Assembly: GCA_038380435.1 (NCBI GenBank)
Contig: JAWZYU010000028.1
Span: 46,435,095-46,499,094, forward strand
Length of the DNA: 64,000 nt
Reading direction: 5' to 3'
Origin: Ryuthela nishihirai
Lineage: Eukaryota > Arthropoda > Arachnida > Araneae > Heptathelidae
The translations under genes were made by a program, and so were the position numbers. Shown here piece after piece: positions 10,065-19,915 of the stretch; position 1 is the first letter of the stretch, and each line of letters begins with the position of its first letter. The notes under the pieces are model-generated. The model did not search any database. It saw only the letters and a program-made list of their open reading frames with translations, and had not been told where the DNA came from.

Positions 10065-10200
10065 ATTGTTGCTGTTGAAAGAAGTAATTTGACATTGTTC
10101 CTGTTTTAAGAAATACTTTACCGTTGTTGGTGTTGTAAAGAAATTCTTTCGCATTGATGCTGTTTTAAAAAATATTGTGACAATGATTCGGCTTTACATA
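10065..10200. repeat. Tail of the 29-bp minisatellite
   Basis: Degenerate TTGCTGTT / AAGAAATA units continue after the SINE and then dissolve into unique sequence. Confidence 0.7.
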
Positions 10201-10292
10201 ATGCTGTAATAATAATGACATTGCTTTCGTTTGGCCGAAAACCTTCATTGTTCTTCATAATGATGATTATGACGCAAACTCTTATTATCGTA

Positions 10293-10675
10293 GGGGCGGG
10301 GGTGGCTCAGTCGGTAGCGCGCCAGGATCGTAATCTGTAGTTCCCAGGTTCGAGTCCCAGCTGGGTCAGCGTTGAGATTTATCTCCGCAAAATTCCCCGC
10401 CCTGCCCACGGTCAGTAGGGGACACCGATGGGCTTGGAAAAGCCGCCGTCCGTCGGATGGGACGTTAAGCCGTGGCCCCGTGTGTGGGAGAGCCATACCC
10501 TGTGCACGTTAAAGAACACGCTGGATGGCCTTGACGGGAGGCTACCATCGGTTTCCCAACAGCCGTTCCAGTGGGTCCCCTCCCCCAACCTTCTCTGAGC
10601 CTTCGGGGTCTATGTGACCTGGCCATTTAGCCCATGGTGTGCAAAAAAGTGCCGCTCAGAGGTAAAACAACCCAA
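10293..10675 (+). mobile_element. SINE-1, full-length, single tail module
   Basis: Flanked by CTTATTATCGTA (10281-10292 and 10676-10687). A and B boxes are intact. Confidence 0.92.
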
Positions 10676-10733
10676 CTTATTATCGTAGTATGAATATCTT
10701 AGCTTATTATCGTAGTAGTGTCTATGGCACTTG

Positions 10734-11118
10734 GGTTGGGTTGTTTTACCTCTGAGTGGTACTTTTTTGCACACCATGGGCTAAATGGTCAGGTCACATG
10801 GACCCCGAAGGCTCAGAGAATGTTGGGGGAGGGACCCACTGGAACAGCTGTTGGGAGACAGATGGTAGCCTCCCGTCAAGGCCATCCAGCGTGTTCTTTA
10901 ACGAGCACAGGGTATGGCTCTCCCGCACACGGGGCCACGGCTTAACGTCCCATCCGACGGACGGCGGTCTTTCCAAACCCATCGGTGTCCCCTACTGACC
11001 GTGGGCCGGGCGGGGAAATTTTACGGAGATAAATCTCAACGCTGACCCAGCTGGGACTCGAACCTGGGAACTACAGATTACGAGTCTGGCGCGCTACCGA
11101 CTGAGCCACCCCCGCCCC
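10734..11118 (-). mobile_element. SINE-1, full-length
   Basis: Complete from the GGGTTGGGTTG end to the CCACCCCCGCCCC head, with the B box intact (complement of GGTTCGAGTCC). No convincing TSD was found. Confidence 0.88.
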
Positions 11119-11335
11119 ATGTTCATAACGACAAATGCAAATTAGAGAAAAAAAAGGCGCCATAGCTTTATTGCTGTTTGAGATAATTGTGCTCTAATCG
11201 CAATGCCATCTGCGTTCTTAAAAACGTTGTCTGTGCTAACGCTGAGGATAAGAGAAAGGCTTATCGATGTAGCGGCATTGCAGCAGATGTACAAAATTGC
11301 GATAAGTCTCGCTTCTGTTAATAAGGACTCATTGT

Positions 11336-11420
11336 CTTATGACGTCAATCACGTTCGCCCGTGCCAGCACTTCCTGTTTCCATTCCTTTTCTTCAGTTTG
11401 AATCGTATCCCTCCCCAACA
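11336..11420. repeat. Left copy of an 85-90 bp duplication flanking a SINE
   Basis: The segment from CTTATGACGTCAATC to CCCTCCCCAACA recurs at 11980-12069 with a few differences, including a short ATGACATG-region insertion. The pair brackets the SINE at 11422-11975. Confidence 0.85.
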
Positions 11421-11421
11421 G

Positions 11422-11975
11422 GGGCGCGGGTGGCTCAGTCGGTAGCGCGCCAGGCTCGTAATCTGTAGTTCACAGGTTCGAGTCCCAGCTGGGTCAGCGT
11501 TGAGATTTATCTCCGCAAAATTCCCCGCCCTGCCCACGGTCAGTATGGGACACCGATGGGCTTGGAAAGGCCGCTGTCCGTTGGATGGGACGTTAAGCCG
11601 TGGCCCCGTGTGCGGGAGAGTCATACTCTGTGCACGTTAAAGAACACGCTGGATGGCCTTAACGGGAGGCTGCCATCTGTCTCCCAACAGCTGTTCCAAT
11701 GGGTCCCCTCCCCCAACCTTCTCTGAGCCTTCGGGGTCCATGTGACCTGGCCATTTAGCCCATGGTGTGCAAAAAAGTGCCGCTCAGAGGTAAAACAACC
11801 CAAAGTTAAGGAACACGCTGGATGGCCTTGACGGGAGGCTACCATCTGTCTCCCAACAGCTGTTCCAATTGGTCCCCTCCCCCAACCTTCTCTGAGCCTT
11901 CGGGGTCCATGTGACCTGGCCATTTAGCCCATGGTGTGCAAAAAAGTGCCGCTCAGAAGTAAAACAACCCAACCC
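11422..11975 (+). mobile_element. SINE-1 with two tail modules
   Basis: Head intact. The module junction near 11803 is mutated to CAACCCAAAGTTAAGG. Instead of a normal TSD the element is bracketed by the 85-90 bp duplication. Confidence 0.88.
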
Positions 11976-11979
11976 AATT

Positions 11980-12069
11980 CTTATGACGTCAATCATGACA
12001 TGTTCGCCCGTGACAGCACTTCCTGTTTCCATTCCTTTTCTTCAGCTTGAATCGTATCCCTCCGCAACA
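11980..12069. repeat. Right copy of the duplication flanking the SINE
   Basis: Matches 11336-11420, including CAGCACTTCCTGTTTCCATT and TCGTATCCCTCC. Confidence 0.85.
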
Positions 12070-12785
12070 AAAGTTGGTTGCAAGTCAAAAAAAAGCACTA
12101 GGAAGCTTTAAACAGAGCACAGAATACGGAACGTAAAACACTTCTGTGGCAAATGTAGAATGGAGAAAGATTTTGGAGAAAGTTTACAGAGATTAGACAA
12201 TACGATTGCGTGTGTAATAAGTCTTGGAGAGAGAGCATTTCCTAAAGAGGAAGAAGAAACAGAGAAATAATGAATACTTTAGTGATCATCTACGATGTTT
12301 GGTGATGCTGATGAGGCAAAGGGTAAATAACGTTTCTGCTCGCGTGCGTGAGAGCAGGGTGATGTCTCCTGCAAAGAGTGATTAAAATGACTTGGATGAT
12401 TTTCCGAGGAGAAATGCGGCAGTAAAAGAAGTGTTTAATGTAGGTATTGCTTAGGGGAAAGGGGTAAATTTTCTCTCTCTTAATAACTAAGCTACCTAGA
12501 TGATGAGGTAAGGATGTTGCCGTATTGTTAATGATGCGATTGAGGCAGATACAATTGGATTTCGAAAGAATAGGTGAGAGAGCCTTAGGAACATTAGTGA
12601 TACATTGATAATATCATGGAGCAGCGTTGTCGATGTTCTTGTGTTTAAAGTTTGCTGGGAGCTTAGTTGCTTTTCTTTTTTGAGACAATGGGAGGTAAAG
12701 GTTTCTGTAGTTTCGAATTAGAGTTGGTTGGAAACCTCGAAGGAAAGTGAACTCCTTTCATTTTATGGTGAAAGCAACTGAAACG
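12070..12785. other. Unique spacer, no gene recognised
   Basis: A purine-rich unique stretch without an open frame of note. No exon with convincing splice sites was identified. Confidence 0.45.
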
Positions 12786-13653
12786 AAATCGTAGGAATAA
12801 GGGCCTACGAATGAAATGAAATTATGGGAATGAGGGAATACGCCTGAAATGAAATTATGGGAATAAGGGAATACGACTGAAATGAAATTATGGGAATAAG
12901 GGCATACGACTGAAATAAAATAATGGGAATAAGGACCTACGACTGAAATGAAATTATGGGAATAAGGGCCTACGACTGAAATGAAATTATGGGAATAAGG
13001 GTTGGGTTATTGTTTTACCTCTGAGCGGCACTTTTTTGCACACAATGGGCTAAATGGCCAGGTCACATGGACCCCGAAGGCTCAGAGAAGGTTGGGGGAG
13101 GGGACCCACTGGAATAGCTGTTGGGAGACAGATGTTAGCCTCCCGTCAAGGCCATCCAGCGTGTTCTTTAACGTGCACAGTGTATGGCTCTCCTGAACAT
13201 GGGGCCTAACGTCCCATCCGACGGATGGCGGCCTTTCCAAGCCCATCGGTGTCCCCTACTGACCGTGGGCAGGGCGGGGAATTTTGCGGAGATAAATCTC
13301 AACGCTGGCACTCGAACCTGGGAACTACAGATTACGAGCCTGACGCGCTACCTACTGAGCCACCCCCCCGCCCCAGGGGAATAAGGGCCTACGACTGAAA
13401 TGAAATTATGGGAATAAGGGCCTACGACTGAAATGAAATTATGGGAATAAGGGCATACGACTGAAATGAAATTATGGGAATAAGGGCCTACGACTGAAAT
13501 GAAATTATGGGAATAAGAACGTACGACTGAAATGAAATTATGGGAATAAGGACGTACGACTGAAATGAAATTATGGGAATAAGGGCCTACGACTGAAATG
13601 AAATTATGGGAATAAGGGCATACGACTGAAATGAAATTATGGGAATTAGGACC
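12786..13653. repeat. 33-bp minisatellite split by a SINE
   Basis: Tandem units of GGGAATAAGGGCCTACGACT plus GAAATGAAATTAT (33 bp). About 6-7 copies lie left of the SINE (to 13001) and about 8-9 right of it (from 13377). Variants (GCATACG, ACGTACG, ACCTACG) are mixed. Confidence 0.93.
13002..13376 (-). mobile_element. SINE-1 inserted in the 33-bp minisatellite
   Basis: Flanked by GGGAATAAGGG (12991-13001 and 13377-13387), which is the repeat unit. It has small deletions in the body (GGGGCC-ACGG region) and head (the CCCAGCTGG segment is lost near 13306). Confidence 0.9.
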
Positions 13654-13765
13654 TATGATTCTTACGCACGTAAGGGCCTACAACCCAAATGAAATAATGG
13701 GAATAAGAGCCTCAGCTATATTTATTATACATAGTACTTACCTTAAGCCAGTGAGTTCCAAACTA

Positions 13766-15304
13766 CACTGCTGACAAAAATTAGGGGATATTTCAAAATG
13801 AATATGAAGCTATAAAAAAAAGATGCATTTGAATTTTTTTTACTAAACAAGAACATCAGACAAGCAAACGACAAGTCAAAGAAAGATGTTCGATTATGCA
13901 AATGAGCTGCAAACTCAATTGTCGTGATTGAGTAGCAAGTGACATATTGGTGGGGGTGAACAGAAACATGTCAAACTGGACGAGAGTGGCACACATTGAC
14001 TGTTCAGTAGGGTGTATGGTCACCCAAGACTGCCAAAACACACTGACAGCGATGGGGGCATGGACAAGGTCAGAATGTCCAGCAGTTCTTGTGGGATTCT
14101 CTGCCACTCTTGGTCCAGGGCAACTTCCAGCTCAAGAAGTGTTGTGGGAGGCATTGGACGGTTTGCCAGACGTCTTCCCAGTGCATTCCAAGCATGTTCA
14201 ATGGGATTCAGATCTGGAGAACGTGAAGGCCAGTCCATGCGTTCGATTCCTGCCTCCTGAAGCATGTTGTTGACGAGATGCGCACGGTGGGACCTTGCAT
14301 TATCGTCCATGAAAAGAAAGTTGTTTCCAACTGCTCCAGCATAGGGTACCACTATAGGGTGCAGGACCTCATCTCGATATCTGACAGCAGTCAGCGATCC
14401 GTTTCTGATGACGTGGAGGTCGGTACGACCACCAATGCTGATGCCAGCCCACACCATGATTCCACCACCACCGAAGGAGTCCCTTTCTCGAATGAAACGT
14501 GGATTCTCCCGTGTTCCTCGTTCACGCCAGATCAGAACACGATGATTGTCAGGCTGCAGACTGAACCGTGACTCATCAGAGAAGAGGACAGTTGACCACT
14601 CATCACGGATCCAATGACGATGCTCATCAGCCCACCTTCTACGGGTTCTACGGTGTTCAGCAGATAACGGAATGCATACCATTGGTCGACGGGCATGCAG
14701 TCCAACACGATGGAGCCGATTTCGTATGATCTGGGTGCATATCCGTCGTCTAGTGGCAGCAAGAAACTGTCCCCGCAGCTCTGTTGCATTGCTGCGCCTG
14801 TTCCTTCTTGCCAATAAGGTCAAGTAGCGGTCATCTCTTGCTGTTGTGGCAGATGGGCGACCCTGCCCTCGTCTTCTTCGTACTGTACCAGTCTCTTGAA
14901 AGCGATTCCACAGTCTGCTAATCACGCTTTGGGATGTTCCAAGTGCTGTTGCCACTGTCGTCTGTGTTTGACCAGCTTCAAGACGTCCTATGGCTCTCCA
15001 GGCTTCGCATTCAGGCAAATCGTGTTGCAGGGGCATTGCAAGGGCTGGGAAATTGCAGGATGTGCACTTTTAAGATCAGGGAACGTGCAGATACTCCAGT
15101 ACTTTCAGTCTTTTGTATACTAGTGCATTTTCACCAATGAAATAAAAGTTGGTTTTGCATCTCATTTGCATAATCGAACAACTTTCTTTGACTTGTCGTT
15201 TGCTTTTCTGATGTTCTTGTTTAATAAAACCAATTCAAATGCTTCTTTTTTTTTTTATCGCTTCATATTCATTTTGGAATATCCCCTAATTTTTGTGAAC
15301 AGTG
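13766..15304 (-). mobile_element. Tc1-like DD34E transposon, nearly intact
   Basis: A 1,539-bp element flanked by TA (13764-13765 and 15305-15306). The terminal inverted repeats are long, about 141-144 bp (13766-13906 and 15161-15304), begin CACTG, and match at roughly nine positions in ten by hand alignment. Conserved blocks include ATTAGGGGATATT and AACAAGAACATCAGA. It carries one transposase gene on the minus strand. Confidence 0.93.
14020..15036 (-). CDS. Tc1 transposase (DD34E), C-terminus probably frameshifted
   Basis: A 338-residue transposase. The N-terminal paired-type helix-turn-helix spans about residues 10-110 (TVATALGTSQSVISRLWNRF, then the GRPSATT linker). The DDE domain has D154 (LFSDESRF), D245 (FMDDNARSH) and E280 (SPDLNPIEHAW), with 34 residues between the last two. 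The GGGIMVWAGIS glycine box is at about 189-200. The last 13 residues do not resemble a Tc1 end. In another reading frame the DNA just after the LTLSMP codons reads CQCVLAVLGDHTPY and stops at 14004-14006, the kind of ending expected of the family. One extra base in the C run at 14054-14058 (five G on the plus strand) explains this. It could be a real mutation or a sequencing error. Confidence 0.9.
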   Translation of the reverse strand: MPLQHDLPECEAWRAIGRLEAGQTQTTVATALGTSQSVISRLWNRFQETGTVRRRRGQGRPSATTARDDRYLTLLARRNRRSNATELRGQFLAATRRRICTQIIRNRLHRVGLHARRPMVCIPLSAEHRRTRRRWADEHRHWIRDEWSTVLFSDESRFSLQPDNHRVLIWRERGTRENPRFIRERDSFGGGGIMVWAGISIGGRTDLHVIRNGSLTAVRYRDEVLHPIVVPYAGAVGNNFLFMDDNARSHRAHLVNNMLQEAGIERMDWPSRSPDLNPIEHAWNALGRRLANRPMPPTTLLELEVALDQEWQRIPQELLDILTLSMPPSLSVCFGSLG

Positions 15305-15306
15305 TA

Positions 15307-15488
15307 TATATAATGCCACCCACCCTACCTTCTTTACCTTGTGTATGCGTATAAATAGCTTTTTCAATATTTTTTATTTCCGGCCCCTCTCACTACAGAC
15401 ATGCTTTCAAAACCACTGCTTTAAGCTAATTTCATTGATGTTAAACACAAATTCATTTCAACTTTACTCATTTATTACTCTTCGTAAA
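15307..15488. other. Unique AT-rich spacer
   Basis: Short unique stretch between the Tc1 element and a partial foldback element. Nothing recognised. Confidence 0.45.
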
Positions 15489-15489
15489 G

Positions 15490-15620
15490 TCTGGCAACCT
15501 TCGTGTCACGTGACACGAAGGTTGCCAGATCACTAATTTCTAAAAAAAATCGTTGCCAGATATTTTTTTCCTAAATTCTGTAATCAACCGTAGTGTTCGG
15601 ATACTTTTTTGAGAGACTGT
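15490..15620. mobile_element. Foldback MITE, one-armed copy with 40-bp perfect palindrome
   Basis: Positions 15490-15529 form a perfect palindrome centred on TCACGTGA (arms TCTGGCAACCTTCGTGTCAC). One arm follows (CACTAATTTCTAAAAA, GTTGCCAGATAT, TCTGTAATCAACC, GTTCGGATACTTTTTTGA) and ends GACTGT next to TA. The other arm is missing. Same family as 32092-32870, 55031-56050 and 56923-58342. Confidence 0.85.
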
Positions 15621-16014
15621 ACATATTTCACATATTTTGAAATAAAGAAAGTTCAAATGCCACTAAAACTAAGAGAAAACTTTTATACCTGAACCAGCGT
15701 CCCAGTCCGTTCCGACTCGATCCCATCATTTGAACCCCACTTCCCTTCCCCCATTCTTATATTTAGGTCCAAGCCTGCACATTAACACAACATTAGCATT
15801 TCTTTATACAATACATTAACGTGTCCATCAAGTTACATCCAAAGCACAAAATCTTACAATAAATGTTACACGTTTTTTGCGAATGTTGTACGTTTCATTT
15901 TTCATTTAAAAAAAACCTAATTTTTTTTACCACTGTTCATATTATTTTCCAGACTATTAAATAGTTAGGAGCTTCTATAGGTTACTTTGTTTAACTTCTG
16001 AGCTTCACTCTTTT
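15621..16014. other. AT-rich spacer
   Basis: Unique DNA with A and T runs. No gene recognised. Confidence 0.45.
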
Positions 16015-16015
16015 T

Positions 16016-16574
16016 TTGGGGGGGGCGGGGGGGGCTTAGTCGGTAGCGCGCCAGGCTCGTAATCTGTAGTTCCCAGGTTCGAGTCCCAGCTGGGTTAGTG
16101 TTGAAATTTATCTCCGCAAAATTTCCCGCCCTTCCCACGGTCAGTAGGGGACACCGATGGGCTTGGAAAGGCCGCCGTCCGTCGGAAGAGACGTTAAGCC
16201 GTGGCCCCGTGTGCGGGAGAGCCATACCCTGTGCACGTTAAAGAACACGCTGGACGGCCTTGACGGGAGGCTACCATCTATCTCCCAACAGCTGTTCTAG
16301 TGGGTCCCCTCCCCCAACCTTCTCTGAGCCTTCGGGGTCCATGTGACCTGGCCATTTAGCCCATAGTGTGCAAAAAAGTGCCGCTCAGAGGTAAAACAAC
16401 CCAACGTTACAGAACACGCTGGATGGCCTTGACGGGAGGCTACCATCTGTCTCCCAACAGTTATTCTAGTGGGTCCCCTCCCCCAACATTCTCTGAGCCT
16501 TCGGGGTTCTTGTGACCTGGCCATTTAGTCCATGGTGTGCAAAAACGTGCCGCTCAGAGGTAAAACATTCCAAC
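16016..16574 (+). mobile_element. SINE-1 with two tail modules
   Basis: The head is slightly altered (GGCTTAGTCGG A box) with B box GGTTCGAGTCC. The second module joins near 16404 at CAACCCAACGTTACAG. Confidence 0.88.
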
Positions 16575-16748
16575 TCTGAACCATCGTTCAAATAAAACTT
16601 AAAAGAAAATTTCGTATCGAAATCCATCGAACCAAACTGGAAAGAAGTTAACCAATGATTGTCATCCAATCCCATAAAAATCAGTCGACCATAATTATCA
16701 CAATCCCATTAAAAAAATACATTAAAATCATCTTCCACAATCACTTAC

Positions 16749-16803
16749 CAACAACAGAACGAGCATCCATGTCGAAATCTTCTAAGCGCGTGACCGCCAC
16801 CAT
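16749..16803 (-). CDS. Putative first coding exon of a host gene (partial)
   Basis: On the minus strand an ATG at 16803-16801 lies in the context GAAGATGG, with A at -3 and G at +4. It opens 55 nt encoding MVAVTRLEDFDMDARSVV plus one extra base. The exon ends exactly at a consensus donor, G|GTAAGTGA (intron from 16748 downward). An in-frame TGA lies 11 codons upstream (16836-16834), supporting this ATG as the start. Upstream is about 600 bp of CpG-containing, less AT-rich DNA. I do not recognise the peptide, and no downstream exon could be matched to it; the intron would run through the repeat-rich DNA to the left or beyond the window. Chance occurrence is possible. Confidence 0.4.
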
Positions 16804-17420
16804 CTTCGGTTGACTATTTCCTCTATTCCGTCGTCACCGGTGCGAAAAACAGCGAATAAATTCTCTGCTCTGACATTTCATCTCCGCATCCTTTCGGCCA
16901 CTGTTCTCTTAACAATGCTCTACAACCTTATTCTTGCGAAACAAAAGAGTGCAACAACGGGGATCCGCAACAATCGCTTCCCAACACTGCGCAGTCGACT
17001 TCCTCAAAAACCGGCTCCTTCTCTCGTTTTGGTTTTAAAGGTGATTCTTTACCATCGAGGAGAAGAGCCGGAGCAATTTCCCAGGGAGAATTACCTCGCT
17101 CGAGCTGCTTTCCATAGGCGCGTGCGTTTTACATACTCCGTCCGTTTCTACTCGTGGCATCGTTTAGCCGTCTCTATCACCGCGTTTGGCGGCCCCGGCG
17201 AGACAGAGGAGGCTTGTTGGATCACATCTCGCCAGCTCTCCGTACTACTCCGGTCTTCCTATGCGAGTGTGTCGTTTCGGGAAATTTTTCCTCCTTGGCA
17301 AATCCAGAGGTGCTGAAAAAAAAGGAGAAAAAAATTCGTTTGTTTCTTTAACGTTTTCCTTCGTAACGACATCGGAATAAACTTCGTGAAAAGAGCTTTT
17401 TCGGGAGGAAGAATGGGGAG
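16804..17420 (-). promoter_or_regulatory. Putative CpG-rich promoter / 5' UTR region
   Basis: This stretch is distinctly richer in G+C and CpG than its surroundings (for example TTTGGCGGCCCCGGCGAGAC near 17190, and CACTGCGCAGTCGAC near 16987). It lies immediately upstream of the putative minus-strand first exon. The AAGATGGTGGC overlap at the start codon resembles a YY1-type element often seen at transcription starts. A 168-codon plus-strand frame (16810-17316) exists but shows no recognisable domain and may simply reflect high GC. Divergent transcription is possible. Confidence 0.3.
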
Positions 17421-17780
17421 TCTGTTTAGTTTTTTTTGTCTCACACACTTTCTCTCTCCAGACTGTTTTCTTCCCGTTAAACGGTTTTTTTTTTTGTACT
17501 TGGAGGTTTTTGGATGTTTTTCGAATTAAGCGGCTAGATTCTGTTTGAGATGATGGTCCAGTTCGATAAATGCGTTTCTTTTAAAGTTGTCGACAAAGCG
17601 CCCAAGTTAAAGATGCAGTCGTGTTAGATCTCTTGTGTTGCAATTTAGAACAACTGATCAGAGAAAGATTGCGATTTCTCTGCTCTTAGCTGATTGGTTG
17701 TCCGACGGTAAAAATTTCGATTCGAAATGATAAAAGAGTCCACCGTTTCCAGGACCTTTACCAAAACTGTATAATGCATG
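17421..17780. other. Unique spacer
   Basis: Unique sequence with T-runs. No gene or repeat recognised. Confidence 0.4.
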
Positions 17781-17784
17781 AGAG

Positions 17785-18048
17785 AGTGGTGGGATTGGTT
17801 GTTTTACCTGTAAGAACCAATTTTGTGCGCAAAAGTGGGCTAAATATCTAGGTCAAAATGGCACCAAGAGACTGATCTCTTGGTACCATTTGGAAACGTG
17901 ATCCAATGAGCGGCCTTTGGGTGAGAGACAAAACCTGTCCATTCTGCCTAAAGTTCCTTCTGTCGAGACCACACAGCGTGCTTTCTACGCGAACAGAGTT
18001 TGTTTCTCTTGCACAAAAGGATCGCGGATTAATGTCTCATCTCACATA
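17785..18048 (-). mobile_element. Highly diverged SINE-1 relic
   Basis: Retains TTGGTTGTTTTACCTGT, GTGGGCTAAAT, a GGTCA motif and CAGCGTG-TTCT..ACG, in the order expected for a reversed SINE-1 tail and body, but is much diverged. The head is not recognisable. Confidence 0.55.
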
Positions 18049-18065
18049 TCCTTTTCCATACTCCT

Positions 18066-18275
18066 ATAATAAAAAATAAATAAACACCCCCTCAAGCAGC
18101 TGCTTGCCACAGAGGTCTGACAGGAGCTTGTCAGTTTATATGCCTCAGTAGAAGATCTGAGAAGATGGCAGGACCTCAGCAGAAAACAACTCTAACATCC
18201 ATGCCTTACCCGGGGCTCGAACCCAGGTCCCGTAGTTCAGTAGCCAAGTGCGCTAACCACTCGGACACGGGATGG
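18066..18275 (-). mobile_element. SINE-2, full-length
   Basis: Mirror of the 4352-4559 copy. The tail AATAAATAAACACCCC lies at the left; B box (complement of GGTTCGAGCCC, here GGCTCGAACCC on plus), degenerate A box and CCCG end lie at the right. No clear TSD. Confidence 0.8.
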
Positions 18276-18439
18276 CTAAAAATATGTATAAAGTCATTTA
18301 AACGAAATGTTTGACATATAGGAAATGGAAGAGAAATCATTTATTGATCGGTCAAAACGGCCACCCTATTAAGACATTTGTTCCAGCAAGTCAGACATTT
18401 GTTCCAAAACGAAATTATTAACAAGATATTCTCTTTCCT

Positions 18440-19040
18440 AAGGGACGGAGTGCCTCAGTCGATAGCTCGGCAAATTCGTAATCTGCAGTTCTCAAGTTCG
18501 AGTCCCAGCTGGGCCAACTTCGAGATTCGTCTCCGCAAAATTCTCCGTCCTGCCTTCAGTCCGTAATGGACGGGACGGGTGGCTCAGTCGGTAGCGCGCC
18601 ACGCTCGTAATCTGTAGTTCCCAGGTTCGATTCCCAGCTGGGTCAGCGTTCAGATTTATCTCCGCAAAATTCCCCGCCCTGCCCACGGTCAGCAGGGGAC
18701 ACCGATGGGCTTGGAAAGGCCGCCGTCCGTCGGATGGGACGTTAAGTCGTGGCTCCGTGTGCGGGAGAGCCATACCCTGTGCACGTTAAAGAACACGCTG
18801 GATGGCCTTGACGGGAGGCTACCATCTGTCTCCCAACACCTGTTCCAGTGGGTCCCCTCCCCCAACCTTCTCTGAGCCTTCGGGGTCCATGTGACCTGGC
18901 CATTTAGCCCATGGTGTGCAAAAAAGTGCCGCTCAGAGGTAAAACAACCCAACCCGTAATGGACACCGATGGGCTTGGAAAGACTGCCGTCCGTCAGATG
19001 GGACGTTAAGCCGTGTGCTGGATGGCCTTAACGGGAGGTT
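18440..19040 (+). mobile_element. Diverged SINE-1, split by a nested copy
   Basis: A diverged head and proximal body (18440-18570; boxes TGCCTCAGTCGA and AGTTCGAGTCC) continues after the insertion at 18964-19040 (CACCGATGGGCTTGG..). It then loses collinearity. Confidence 0.7.
18571..18953 (+). mobile_element. SINE-1 nested in a diverged SINE-1
   Basis: Flanked by CCGTAATGGA (18561-18570 and 18954-18963), a target inside the older element's CAGTAGGGGA segment. The copy is otherwise intact. Confidence 0.88.
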
Positions 19041-19116
19041 ACCATCCCCTAACAGCTGCAATTGGTTACATGGCCCCTAACAGCTGCAATGCTGTTATGT
19101 CCCCTAACAGCTGCAA
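19041..19116. repeat. Short tandem CCCCTAACAGCTGCAAT units
   Basis: Three near-copies of a unit of about 30 bp (CCCCTAACAGCTGCAATGGGTTACATGGC), derived from the SINE-1 CCCAACAGCTGTTCC segment. Confidence 0.6.
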
Positions 19117-19435
19117 TGGGTTACATGGCCAGGTGACAAATACCCCGAGAGCTCAAAGAAATTTGTGAGAGGGGACCCACTGGACAACTGTTAGCAGACA
19201 GATGGTGGTCTCCCGTCAAAGCCATCCAGCGCGTTCTTTAACGTGCACAGGGTATGGCTCTCCCACACAGAGAGTCATAGGTTGACCTGCCATCCCATCG
19301 GTGTCCCCTACTGACCGTGAGCAGGCGGGGAGTTTTGTAGAGATAATCTCAATGCTGACCCAGCTGAGACTCGAAACTGAAAACTGCAGATCACGTGTTT
19401 GACACGCTACCGTCTGACCCCTACAGGCTGGGGCC
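19117..19435 (-). mobile_element. Diverged SINE-1, tail partly lost
   Basis: Collinear with reversed SINE-1 from ATGGCCAGGTGACA to a decayed tRNA head (GACTCGAAACTG, CACGCTACCGTCTGA). Confidence 0.7.
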
Positions 19436-19534
19436 CTGGACCTTTACCTATAATCCGACACTAGAAGTAGCCAACGTTGGAGTGGTCTACGTATTTGAAA
19501 ACTGTCATGGTATAAACAGCCTCATATCCTTCGA

Positions 19535-19915
19535 TTGGGTTATTTAACCTCTGAGTGGTGTTGTTTTACAAACAATAGGGTAAATGGCCAGGTCACAAGG
19601 AACCCTAGGGCTCAGAGAATATTGGGGGAAAGGAACTCACTGGACAGCTGTTAGGAGACAGATGGAAGCCTCCGTTAAAGGCTATCCTACGTATTTTGTA
19701 ACGTTCTCAGAGTACGGCTCTCTTGCACACAGAGCCACAGCTTAACGTCCCATCCGACGGACGGCATCCTTTTCAACCCCTTTGGTGTCTTCTTTCAGAC
19801 CGACGGCAGGGTGACGATTTTTAGTGCAGATAAATCTTAACGCTAGCACAGTTGAGACTCGAACCTGAGAACTGTAGATTACGAATCTAACTCCCTACCG
19901 ACCCTACTCCTACCC
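19535..19915 (-). mobile_element. Diverged SINE-1, near full length
   Basis: Recognisable end to end (GATTGGGTTATTTAACCTCTGAG.. to ..GACTCGAACCTGAG..CTCCTACCCC). The many substitutions indicate an old insertion. Confidence 0.78.

Noticed and set aside
10293..10365. Genuine tRNA gene
   Set aside because: The tRNA-like segment with A and B boxes is the head of a TSD-flanked SINE. The acceptor stem does not pair well, and the same head is repeated across the window.
13947..14273. 108-codon plus-strand frame over the Tc1 gene
   Set aside because: Antisense shadow of the Tc1 transposase and its 3' region.
16810..17316. 168-codon plus-strand protein
   Set aside because: No recognisable domain, lies in GC-rich DNA where long frames arise by chance, and overlaps the probable promoter of the opposite-strand exon. 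Left as unsupported.
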